A stretch of DNA of 40,803 nucleotides, taken from Rhizophagus sp. LPA8_4_AMF (lineage: Eukaryota; Glomeromycota; Glomeromycetes; Glomerales; Glomeraceae). The notes beneath the pieces are model-generated. The model worked only from the letters and a program-made list of their open reading frames with translations. It searched no databases and was not told the DNA's origin. The stretch is taken from contig JADRCO010000255.1 in the NCBI GenBank assembly GCA_021464525.1, forward strand, positions 1-40,803. Direction: 5' to 3'. Made by a program: the position numbers and the translations under genes. The first letter of the stretch is position 1; the number at the start of each line of letters is the position of its first letter. Shown one piece after another: positions 11,887 to 21,844 of the stretch.

Positions 11887-14773
11887 TCATGCCCGAAATC
11901 TTTTTGCCTTGATTGGCGTAGAATCAGCATCAAAAATTCTCTTACTTCTTGCAGAAGACCTAATTTGATGAAATGACAATTTACTGTCTTCCACTCTTGT
12001 CTGTAAATTTGGTGTAAATAGGTAAGTAATGAAAGTATCGTCGTGCAACTCTTTGAAATAATAAAATAAATGCTTACCTTGAATGAATAAACAAGTCTTA
12101 TGGCATACAACAGCTCTTGCAAACCACTACCCTCTCTTCCCTCAAACGATGGTAAGTGAAATTCTCCTAACAAGTACGAACACATAAGATATCTGGAGGT
12201 CTGGAAACAGCCCCAGAATTGGAAGTACTTTCCAATTCCTCTTATACCAAAGAATTCTAATTCACAAATCCTTTTTTTTGCTTCCTCTGGCATTGTTAGA
12301 GCCTGCATTGCGGACATTACCGAGAAACCTTTAAGTAATACGTCTATATCCTCACGATTGTTGCTGTTTTCGGATTCATGACGAGTACCAACACCACCCT
12401 TTAACTCAACCCAAACATTTTCAAATTCTTCAGCATTGTCAAGCCCATCTACACGAGTCTTTGCTTTTATTTTTGAAGACAATAGTGGTTTCTTATTATT
12501 GGAAACAATCTTTTCTGCGTCAGACTCAGTTTCACCGGGTTTTACTGGAATCACAGGTATAAGAAGTCGTGATGTAAGCTGTGTTTTCACCCACGGTTCC
12601 TTCATTTCCTTAAGGAAGGTACCGTCTTGCCATTGTACGATCCTACAATAAACCATTATTAGAAAAAGATGAAAGTAAGAATGACTATGATAAACACTTA
12701 CACCCATTTTATAAGCTCAGCTGCCCACAAAATGTCTCGCAACTGTTTATCTAAAATATCAGAAGGGATAGATGTTGCCCATTTCATCTCCAGTGATTTT
12801 AGGGTCTGACAATCAGCAAATTCTTTAAGAAATAAAACCAATCGTATTCGCTTCACCATTTCAAGGACTTTCGTGGTGTCCTCTTCGGTATCACACAAGC
12901 TGGCTATCAATTTTAAGTTTCCTTGCTCTAAGAGCTTCTTTTTATTTTCCTCTCCGAACATCTCCACCAGCTTTTTTTCATCATTTTCTGTGGAAAGGGC
13001 ATTTTTCAACTTGTGCTGCGTCAAAAACGGGACTAAGACATTTTCCCAGTGCTCATCGTTTATCTGCAATGTACATTCCGTATCCGAAAAGTTGAAATGG
13101 CCGCGCCTAACTATGCTAAAAAACAATGAATAATATGTTAATCGAATTCCATCAAGTAACACTTGCTGATGAAAACATTTCGAGACAAACCCAGTTCCCT
13201 TCAAATTACTGCTTAAGTTTACACCATCTATTATCCAGTCCTCCTCCATAAGTGAGTATTCAGCATGAATAGGAAGTCCATCAAGATAGCACGGCAAGCT
13301 TTTATTTTGGATGTTGCTACTCTCGGTTTCGACAGGAATGCTTGACGAGGATTTTCCTTGCTGAGGTTCATCCTCATCCACAGATTCTTCATAGTCTCCT
13401 TCATCTAAGAGACTTTCTTTCTCTGCTATTTCCTTCAAACGATCAAGAGAATTTTTGTGGGCAATTTCGTTTGTGATACCAAGTCTTTCGTTCGCCATAC
13501 TTAATGCCGTCTCTGTACATATCTTCACTTCATCCTTTCTCTTTTTTCGCAGAAAATAAAGCTTCACCTTATCACTCTTGAAGAATTCGTCCCGTCCCAA
13601 AAATCTTCTTGCAATATCACCAAGTTCGGAATCGTCACTTAATGCCTCTAATGTTTTATGAAGCACTTCTACGCCTTCCGTCAAGGAGGAGTAATTAAAA
13701 TACACATAAAAATTCTTCGCTTTCAATGCATTACGAGAGAGGTGTTGACGAACATATTGAGTCTCAGAGAGCCGGCGCTTGACCTTGCCCAAGGTGGTGA
13801 TGGTAGTAGTTGTCGTGGCTAGATTAAAGTTATAAGCATTTAGACTTTGTAAAATTGATCAGAATTGTATGATGGTCTTTCTATCAACCGTAATACACCT
13901 ACCATTGCCTCCAGTACAATGGTTCTCTTTCGTTTTAACAGGACGCTGTACGATGATATGAATGTATTCGTCAGCTGGCTGAGAGGGGAAGTGCTTGCTA
14001 ATCTTCGAAAGCGAAACCAGCTCTACACCTCCAAGCTCGTCCTTTATATTACCTAGGGATCACACAGTCCGGTTTTATGCAGTTTAAGTTCAGTTCCAGT
14101 TCAGTTCCATTACACAAACTGGGAAACTTAGTTTTTTTTATCAGTTCCGAACTCAGTTCAAACTGAAACTAATCGGACGGTTTTTAGCCAGAATTATGTT
14201 CGGAATTGGCCGGCACTATGCATAATTTTGGCCAAGATAATTACCCGGACCCCGAAACATTTAATTTATTAAAAATGTATTTATAAAATAAAATAAAAAT
14301 AATTTCATGTATAGTAACATATATAGAATAGATAAAATGAACATTAGATTAAGATAAACTATACTTTTTAAATGGAAAACTGATTTTTAAACCAGTTTAA
14401 AAACTGAGTTACATACTCGGTTTTAAACCGAATTTTAAACCGTTTCACATCAGTCCCATTTTTCAAACTGAGTTTTACAAAAACTTAGTTTAAACTGAGA
14501 TGATCAGCTCGGTTTTTTCAAACTTTCGTGATCCCTAATATTACCGTTAATTTTGGTATTGGTGGCGATCAATTTTCCGTTTTCTTCAAGGGGAATATCC
14601 ACTTTCCATAATTTAAGTTTGTCTGTAGCGAAATTATCGAACTCAGGTGCCTTCTTTTTCTTAATAGCTTCCTTGAGTTCACTAACCGCCTTTGTCAAGT
14701 TCATCTTGATGTTGAAAGCATTTTCGTAAGGGTTTTCACCTACGACCAAACAATTAAGAGAAATAGTTGGCAT
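11887..14773 (-). CDS. Crinkler (CRN) protein, five exons if the inserted MITE is spliced; 724 aa
   Basis: Minus-strand coding segments are 14773-14545, 14052-13903, 13818-12702, 12642-12078 and 12000-11887, totalling 2175 nt (724 residues plus TGA). Residues 1-77 are the ubiquitin-like CRN header (CLVVGENPYENAF; FDNFATDKLKLWKVDIPL). It continues across a MITE insertion into LSKISKHFPSQPADEYIHII and VQRPV (about 91-115), the HVLVVxxP-type junction where CRN headers are joined to varied C-termini. Introns 2-4 are ordinary (GTAGGT, GTAAGT, GTAAGC donors; CTAG, GTAG, ACAG acceptors). The C-terminal 600 residues are unrecognised: a basic KVKRR stretch near 138, an acidic linker near 270 and VWVELKGG near 576, which could be the ExK strand of a PD-(D/E)xK nuclease, though that is a guess. 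The end is basic. Unspliced, the message stops 12 codons after residue 77. The Leu codon at 13792 is not a start. Confidence 0.75.
14054..14537. mobile_element. hAT-type MITE, 484 bp, inside the CRN header exon
   Basis: The two ends are perfect inverted repeats of TAGGGATCAC (14054-14063 and 14528-14537). They are flanked by perfect 8-bp target duplications ATATTACC (14046-14053 and 14538-14545). An 8-bp duplication with TAG-type ends is diagnostic of hAT elements. The interior has no coding frame but many short subterminal motifs around CAGTTTAAACTG, GGTTTTAAACCG and CAGTTCC in both orientations, typical of transposase-binding sites in non-autonomous elements. The perfect duplication and near-clean ends suggest a recent insertion. 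It may be removed as an intron. Confidence 0.9.
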
Positions 14774-14874
14774 ACCGTATTGTTTGGTTTAGATAAAAAC
14801 GACATTCACAGTTCCAGTGTAAGAAGATCTAAGAAATTCCTTATGTCGCGTCGCGTATTTGTATCATACAGGAT

Positions 14875-14888
14875 AAATCACGTGATTT
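14875..14888. promoter_or_regulatory. CACGTG palindrome upstream of the CRN gene
   Basis: AAATCACGTGATTT is a perfect 14-base palindrome with an E-box (CACGTG) core, about 100 bases upstream of the CRN ATG. The CRN pseudogene has CTCGTGATTTATG about 100 bases upstream of its own ATG (around 2448), sharing CGTGATTTAT. A bHLH-type site is plausible but untested. Confidence 0.3.
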
Positions 14889-14899
14889 TTTCATCACAC

Positions 14900-16009
14900 C
14901 TTCCGTAATTCCAATTTTCATAAAAATCCTATTAATCCTATTCATCACGCACTATTTGTCACATAATAATGCGGGTCTACGCGATTTTTTTTACGTACAT
15001 CTTAAGATCTATTGGCTCTGGAGAAGCAAACATCAAACTTGTCTGTTAGAGGTTAACTCTTTTGCTTGCTTGCGAGTACTGGGTGCAAACTTTTTTTGGT
15101 CATATTTTATGAACTGCTGACCCATACCCCTATTTTTATTCCATTTTTTTTAGACACGGATAAGAAATGTTAAGAGAACTGACAAACGGACGAGACAACG
15201 AGTGAAACGACTGGAGAATATTCACCATGATTCAACTAACTCTGATGATATTAATATAGAAGGAGTTGAACCAATCGTTAATCTAATAATTGAATGTACT
15301 AACAACTTGCAAACAGAATTTCGTATATAAATTATTAAGCTATATTATTGTCTGGAGAATGATGATTGGTTGGGACTTTAAATACAATGCAATTAACAAG
15401 GCCAAAAAATTTCTTAAGGCCGGTAAGATATCAATTATCAATAATAGCATCACTTTCTTTTTTGGTAATCTAATTAACAAATCAACCTTCAACCGCACCA
15501 GATACTCTATCATCCGAAACACAGAAACAGCGGCAGCTCGAATCCCATGTGAAGTAATCATCATATTTCGATCACATCACTGGCGATGGTTGAATTCACC
15601 TTTGGACCTCTATAAAACATGGAAGATCTCTTATCTAACTGCATTGCTCAAATTGTGCATTCATATGTTGACCTAGTAGAACTACCATTACCATTAAGAC
15701 AATTGGCATTATTTTATTTGACTATGCCTGAAGGCTGTTAGAGTCAGTGGGTTTCTTTTAGACATCTAATAAGTTGAATGATATTATATTTTCGTACGTT
15801 TGTCACATATTGTGTTCTCTTTCAAATAAAGACTCAACAAGAAAGAGGAACACTTCAAACTTGTCTATATTCAAACACTTTCCCATTCCAGACAATACAA
15901 AGGGTATTGAAAGTTCTTTCTCAAGGTAACTTGGCAAAGTCCGCATCTGAAGATGGTGATAGTAACAGAGAGAAATAGATTGGAGATGTTTGAATGTTGT
16001 GAAAGAATG
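14900..16009. other. Intergenic DNA with weak coding-like remnant
   Basis: Between the CRN promoter and the hAT element. On the plus strand around 15220-15720, pieces such as SDDINIEGVEPIVNL and RQLALFYLTMPEGC in different frames look more protein-like than the neighbouring DNA, but no family was recognised. The two longer open frames (15290-15676 plus, 15340-15564 minus) overlap and cannot both be coding. Neither shows a motif. Confidence 0.3.
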
Positions 16010-16254
16010 ATCCAGAGTAGAGGTGCGATCTGGATGAACCTGATCAATCCGTGACCGGATGAAAAAAAGATCGGCTCAATCCGGGTCAAAAAATCCAATC
16101 AATCCGCGGATGAGCCATCAGATGATAATCAGATTGATCGGATGATGGCCGGATTAATCGAATTATGATCGGAATTTTAAAAATTTTTTTTAGAAAGCGC
16201 CGAAATAGAACGGACCCCTTACAAGTTTCTGGATTCCTTTCAGACCTGTAATTC

Positions 16255-16600
16255 AGCACAGTCTTTGAATTTGTGAGTTGATTTTCTTTTTTTTATTTGA
16301 GAACGTTATTAACGTTTTTTTCATTTTTTTTTCTTTAGGGACGTCTTTCCAGGACACGAACTTTGGTTTTTTGAGAAAGGCTTTGAATTTGTAAGTTAAA
16401 GGGAGAGATTTTGTTTTATTTTTGTTTGGAAACGTTATTAACGGTCCTTTTCATGTTTTTTTTTCTTTAGATATGCCTTTCCGGACTTTATATATAGCAC
16501 AGACTTTGAATTTGTAAGTTGAAGGAAGCGATTTTTCTTTATTTTTATTTGAGAACGTTATTAACGTTCCTCATAGACATCTTCCTAAGACTTGGACTTC
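16255..16600 (+). repeat. Three tandem units of about 120 bp inside the hAT element
   Basis: CTTTGAATTTG recurs at 16263, 16381 and 16504. Each is followed by GTRAGTT, a T-rich stretch, and AACGTTATTAACG (16302, 16431, 16553). The first two units then end in TTTCTTTAG followed by about 40-60 bases ending again in CTTTGAATTT. Each unit therefore resembles a short exon plus an intron with consensus donor and acceptor on the plus strand, antisense to the transposase. This may be coincidence of a T-rich tandem repeat or a duplicated 5' non-coding exon. Confidence 0.65.
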
Positions 16601-18040
16601 TGCTTTGAACTTTTTGAATTTGGTTATTATTATTTTCTTCGTTAACATCTTCATTTCTAATTCTCGATTTCTTCTGCTACAGCAAAAACTTCCATATTTC
16701 AAAATTTTCTGTTTGTAGATTACTAGATAAAGTTGATGGTATTGATGTTGTAGATGTCTAAATGAAGTAAATGGGGATGGTAATAAAAGTCGTCTTTTAA
16801 TTTCTTTTATCAGTGGATACATTATACTATGCGTAACATACCTTTCACCACCAAGATGACGTGTAGCTTGTTCAAATGGAGCAAGAACTACAATTAAATC
16901 TTACAGAAGATCCCATCCGTCAGGACTAAGCATAATTAGTCTTAGTTGCTTATCATCCTTTTTAGCATCTGATTCTGGATCATTTTCTAATTCAGGCAAT
17001 AATTCTTGTACATAACATTTAGGTTTGATTAGTCGTGCCTAAGCACGATAAATGGAGTTTCAGCGTGTAGAAATATCAGAAATTACATGAAGAAAATAAT
17101 TGCTAATTTCACTAGCATTCTAATAATTTTATAATTGTTATAAATTAATGTATTATTAAGATAATAATAAAAAAATAAATAAATTTCTTATCACATCAAC
17201 TAAAAGTCGTGATTTTTTTTGGATATCTTCTAACCTTTTACTGTACCTTATTTAGGTCTTAAAAAAAGTCTATCAATCTTTTGCTCTTAACACTAATAAC
17301 TTTACTAAACTTAATCCTTTCCAACGACAAGTTGAAGAGTATGAGCAGTACATGATTGCCAATTTATAATTTTGAAATTGATCTCATATCTTTTATTGCT
17401 TTATTTACATTTGCACCATTATCTGTTATTATTACATGTACTTTTTCCCTTAAACCCCATTCATTTAATTTAACAAATAATACATCAGATGTATTTTCTG
17501 TAGTATAGAGATACCTAACATATTCAATTGTAAGAAGAATCTCAATGGTTAAACATATAGAGATTATATTATTAACTACAAATTCTTGGAGTAGAATTAT
17601 AGATTTATTTCACTAATTTAACATTTGGTAAAATAAAAACTGGGCCAAGTTCTTTTAAAAATTTACGAAAAGCTTCTGACTGAACAACAGTTAAGGGTTG
17701 CAAGTCAAATAAAATCCAATTTAATAATAAATTATTGATTATTCCCTATGACTTCTGTTTGATCAAGTGATGCTGGAACCTAAAAATTTGTTTAAATTAA
17801 TAATTAAAATTTTTATAAAGCCTACCAACCAAATTAAAGATTTTCTTACCACATAATTTCCCTTTTTCATTTCTTCAGTGATTTGATGTTTACTATTCAA
17901 ATGAACTATTAAGTTGCCTGTTGAACTTCCACTTTTATAGCGTTTACTACAAATTTGAACAGTTACAATTTCTACTTGACATATAGATTCTTTTCCATCA
18001 ATAATATATTCCCCACTCCCAGCTCTTTTTTTGACTCAGA
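16571..18040 (-). pseudogene. hAT-family transposase pseudogene with BED zinc finger
   Basis: Reading the minus strand from about 18030: a BED-type finger (CQVEIVTVQICSKRYKSG, then NLIVHLNSKH) missing a clean first CxxC pair; then DLQPLTVVQSEAFRKFLKEL-like text near 17700-17640; VHVIITDNGANVNKAIK near 17440-17390 (the second catalytic Asp region); a TLQLVVGK-like block near 17320; and WNSIYRAQARLIKP with RLIMLSPDGWDLL and LAPFEQATRHLGGERYVT near 17055-16835 (the Trp- and Glu-bearing region). The last piece runs to 16571. This is the standard hAT order. Multiple frameshifts and stops, and no visible dimerisation motif at the end, make it inactive. Some gaps may be introns (for example GTAAGAAAATC after the finger). 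Confidence 0.7.
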
Positions 18041-18394
18041 CATCCGATGAGCCATCCGATCAATCCGTAATCTGCGGGTTGCACCCCCTAATCCAGGGTA
18101 AATACCCCGGATTTTTGATCTATGCGGCGCTTCATACGTAATTGTAATTACTGTGGATTTGTGTTTTGGACATGTGATATTGTGGTAAGAAGTTGATTAA
18201 TACATTCATTGATCAGAAATCAGAATACAATTTTTATTATATAATTATAATATAAGTACAAATTATAATTCATATACGCTTCAAATATGAAAAAGTATTA
18301 CAAATAGTTCAAGCACATTATTAAAAAAATTATTAAATGGATCATATGAAAAAAAAAATTATCAAATATTAAAAATTCAATATTTAATATTAAG

Positions 18395-19240
18395 TTCATG
18401 TCTTAAGTGTCTTAAGGTTGGCTTGCTCAGATTTATCTATAAACTTATTTAGTATTGCGAATATAGTATTAAAATTTACATTCATTACATGTAAATCATC
18501 ATTTTCAGCATTAAAAGTTTTAATTAATTATAAATTTGTTTGAAATGAACGAGTCAAGTTGTTGTATGCTTTTCTTCAAACCTTTCAAATCATTATATTT
18601 TATTCGACGAGCATTACAGAAGTTATGTGTAATAAGATTATTACTTGAATAGTATCTTGATTGTTATTACATGGACACTATTCATTTTGATTATTTTTAA
18701 AAAGTAAAAACATTATAAGTTTCATCGATTTGTAAAAGATTTGCTCTAGGAGAGATTACCCAAAACACACGACCTTACAAAGATGCGTTAGGACTTAGGA
18801 GTGCTATTTTGCAGGTAAGTTGCTTGTAACCTTCTAATGACTTGTAAAAAAATTTGATGAGAGCGATTACCACCGTCTACACAGAATATTGAATCTGATA
18901 CAACAGATTCGAGTAGATTTCAGGTATGATATAGTCAACAATATACTGGCGGACGGATGAATTAATGCCAGTAATGACTGTCCAAATGAAAATATTATTA
19001 GAATAAATTTTTAAAAGAATAATTATAATGTTAAATTATTTTTAAACATACCACTAATAACGTTGGCCTTAGGTATTCCCAAACCAGCTTCATTCCATTC
19101 GACAACAATGAGTGGATCTACATGGTAAATTTATTATTCTCACATTTAGGTTCGATTGAGTTAAACCAATGTTCAAGTTCTTTCCTCCATTTTTCCTTAA
19201 GACGGAGGTGGACAGCATTTTCTTTTTTGTCTATGATAAA
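18395..19240 (-). pseudogene. Decayed coding remnant, family not recognised
   Basis: On the minus strand the pieces ENAVHLRLKEKWRKELEHWF, NKFT, VDPLIVVEWNEAGLGIPKAN, VITGINSSVRQYIVDYIIPE and FCVDGGNRSHQIFLQVIRRL follow one another from about 19215 to 18830. A likely intron lies between VIS and VITG. NKFIDKSEQANLKTLKT ends in a stop near 18400. Balanced residue usage and conserved order argue for former coding. Frameshifts and stops show decay. I cannot name the family. The plus-strand frame at 19122-19352 is its shadow. Confidence 0.4.
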
Positions 19241-19359
19241 AAAAAAAATTTTATTAAAAAATCAATCGATTTTGCCAGTAAATAAAGACCACAGAAAAAC
19301 ATCATACTTTAAAGTTAAACACAAGATTAATTTGTACAGGATAGAGAGATAATAATACT

Positions 19360-20220
19360 AATCACGAAAGCGATAAGACAATTGAAAAAATATTTTTTTT
19401 TTTTTACTTTTCGTTTTGTTGTTTTGTCAGGATATATTTTATGATTAATAAATAATAATTCATAAAAAGTTTATAATAAAGGCTTTTTTTGATTGATTTA
19501 AGTGAAATTATTTCCAGCTTTATTTCGTTAATATTTACTGCCATTTTCTATTTATTTCTCATGTTATAACAGAAGAAAGAAAATAATTTGCTTGTAAAAA
19601 AGGAAAGATGCTGTAATATCAATGAGTTTATTATAAATTCTTCGTAATAATATTATTTCTTTTTTATATTGTCTTGATATTTATTTAACGCTAATCATAG
19701 AAACTAAAAATAGATGTTCGTCATTGTCTTTATAATTTATGGCTCACAGGGGTAAAAAATTAAAATTTTCATATGATTTTTTGACACAATAAAATTCGTT
19801 GTAATATTTTTGTTACAACATACTATTACGAGCATTGTAATTTTTCAAGAAAGACAAAAATTAATACTAATCACTTGCTCCACAATAGTTTATAATTTGT
19901 TGCTATTACTGTTTTAAGGATTAAAAATGTTAATTTAATAGAGAACAAAAAAATTTAAATCATGCATCTCGACATTATTTAATTGGTGTCCTATAATTCC
20001 TCCAGTATCAAAAAATTCAAATGAAAAAGAAAACCCTCGATTATTAAATCACCACAACTTCACAAATTAATAAATTATTCAATCGAAAAGACTTAATTAT
20101 TGAACTTGGTATTTTACACTTTTAATTTCAACCAATTGCAAAATAGAAATTCCAGAAAGCTTATCAAATTCGTTTAATAGAATTTTTTACTAATGGAATG
20201 CTTCCTTTTTCAATTTTCTC
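19360..20220. other. AT-rich DNA, nothing recognised
   Basis: T- and A-rich sequence between two remnants. A plus-strand fragment near 19985-20040 (NWCPIIPPVSKNSNEKENPR) may be an upstream piece of the following membrane-protein remnant. Confidence 0.35.
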
Positions 20221-20518
20221 AATGAGATTATATTTGAATTTATTTGGAGTATTAAGGAAAATTGCAAACCTTATCAGTTATGGGTGTATTAGGCGCTTTA
20301 GGTGTTAGTGCTTTATTACATGAATTTTTTCTTTATGGCTCATGGTATAATATTTATCTTATGGGATTAATGGGGAAGCTGTATTTAGTAAATAAGAGTA
20401 AAAATGAGGATACATTGATTGAAAAATGATAAAATGGGTCTTATTATTAATTATTAATTTGATATTACTTCCTGCACTTATTGAGCATTTTATAAGAAAA
20501 TTTGGCGTGGCAAACTAA
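20221..20518 (+). pseudogene. Possible wax-synthase-like (MBOAT-type) membrane protein remnant
   Basis: Pieces in two or three frames give MRLYLNLFGVLR, LQTLSVMGVLGALGVSALLH followed by EF, FFMAHGIIFILWD and MIKWVLLLIINLILLPALIE, ending GVAN and TAA at 20516. A hydrophobic segment ending SALLHEF followed by a second segment with HG and W resembles the conserved His-bearing end of wax-synthase-domain acyltransferases, with a terminal membrane helix. This is similarity by eye over about 80 residues. The N-terminal half is not clear and frames are broken. Confidence 0.3.
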
Positions 20519-21590
20519 AAAATATTTAGACGTTAAAAAAAGGATAATCTGGGTATATATATAATAAATAAAGGTAAATAACCTTCGGCGCATGAATAAC
20601 TGCGGCTAAAATTTACCATTTTAATTCTGGTTACTAGTAACCGGAAATTATTTAAAAAAAAAAATTTCCGATAATCGACTCGTTAATTCAAAACTTGCAG
20701 AAAATAGGAAAATCTGCAGACATAAAAAATTGCCGAGGAAATCACCAAGTAAACAATAATAGTGTAATAAACGAAATTTCAACTATGTTGTTTTGACAAT
20801 CTTGATTTTTCCTACAGTATTTCAAAATATTTCGTTAATTTTTATTTATTCCCTTTTTTTTACAAGAAAAATTTATTACGGGTTTGATAGCTTAAAAGTC
20901 ATTACTCTTATGAATTGTGAATATTTATAATTTCGAATTTATTTTAAACCGAATTATTTAATTCTTAAATAAGAACATATTAAATGATAAAGGAATCCCG
21001 ATCATGAAAAATATCAAGAAAGTCACCATAAAAGAAAACTGTATATGAAAATCAACTTCATAGTTTTAATTGACACCAGTAAAACTCAAATGAAGACTGC
21101 TGATCATGTGTCATTTGTGGTATAAATGACAAATGACCTAGTCATTAATTTAATTAAAACACTTAAATTATTCGAGAAATTTTTGTGTACTAAATTGATT
21201 TCACTCCTGAAATGCATTACACTTTTGACAATCATATCTTGAAATGAAAAATTTGAGCGTAAAATTAGTATTTTTGTAGATTAGTTTTTACAATTAATCT
21301 AACCATAATTCCTAATTTGGATGAAAAAACTATCAGATAATTTTATATTTATGTTAGATAGTATGTAGAAATGGAAAATCACCTTCTATTTTTAATTTAA
21401 AATTTTCTCATTTCATAAAAAATGATTTTCTTTTCAAAATGAAAATGGAAATCACTTACTATTTTTGATCTAAATTTTTCTCTTTCGTAAGATGATGTTC
21501 TTTTTTGAAAAATTCAAAAATTTTAAAATTTTTATCTGGAATATTTTATGTTCACACTTCACACTTTCAATTACTATATTTAATAAGTTC
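20519..21590. other. AT-rich intergenic DNA
   Basis: Low-complexity sequence with no reading frame of note. The repeated wording near 21370-21500 (AAAATGGAAATCACYTWCTATTTTTRAT, in two copies) is a short local duplication of about 80 bases. Confidence 0.4.
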
Positions 21591-21593
21591 ATT

Positions 21594-21627
21594 GCCCCCC
21601 GGAGCAACGCGACGGGTTAACGCTAGT
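21594..21627 (+). mobile_element. Possible Helitron 3' terminus
   Basis: A GC-rich segment with CCCGG...GACGGG (a short stem CCCG/CGGG around AGCAACGCG-type loop) is followed by TTAACG and CTAGT at 21623-21627. A small hairpin about 10 bases before CTRRT is the Helitron 3' signature. The base after CTAGT is A rather than the usual T, and no 5' TC end was identified, so this is only a candidate fragment. Confidence 0.3.
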
Positions 21628-21765
21628 AAATTACTATTAAAAAATCGGGAATTACTGCGCCTAGTTGTTAAATTAGTGTCGGATCAGCAAAATAGTCACA
21701 TGTCATAAATTTTGTGTGATGCACATGATTTCTAAATTGTAACGGAGGAAAAACTCCGATGAGCC

Positions 21766-21775
21766 ATATAAAATA
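21766..21775 (+). promoter_or_regulatory. TATA-like box upstream of the kinase
   Basis: ATATAAAATA lies about 70 bases upstream of the kinase ATG at 21845. A small hairpin (CGGAG / CTCCG, 21743-21758) lies just upstream of it. This is plausible but weak in AT-rich DNA. Confidence 0.3.
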
Positions 21776-21844
21776 TCATTCATTAATGGGAATTTTTAAA
21801 ATATTATTTTATTTCTCCTTCAATACTAAAGTTCATACAAAAAA

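Larger units (their letters stand above)
16018..18090 (-). mobile_element. Decayed hAT transposon (ZBED/BED-finger type), 2073 bp
   Basis: The ends are related inverted repeats: TAGAGGTGCGAYC-like at 16018 and, read inward from 18090, TAGGGGGTGCAACC. Both are followed by a family of ATCAATCCG / CGGATGAGCC motifs. The flanks are ATCCAGAG (16010-16017) and ATCCAGGG (18091-18098), an 8-bp target duplication with one mismatch. The interior carries a minus-strand hAT transposase in pieces. One mutated base in the duplication and a broken transposase indicate an older insertion than the MITE at 14 kb. Confidence 0.8.

Noticed and set aside
12436..13133. Plus-strand open frames over the CRN gene
   Set aside because: They are antisense to a continuous spliced coding model and show no motifs.
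13790..13792. Apparent start of a 364-residue protein at this position
   Set aside because: The codon is TTG, not ATG. The frame continues upstream to a CTAG acceptor at 13819 and joins the CRN header in phase.
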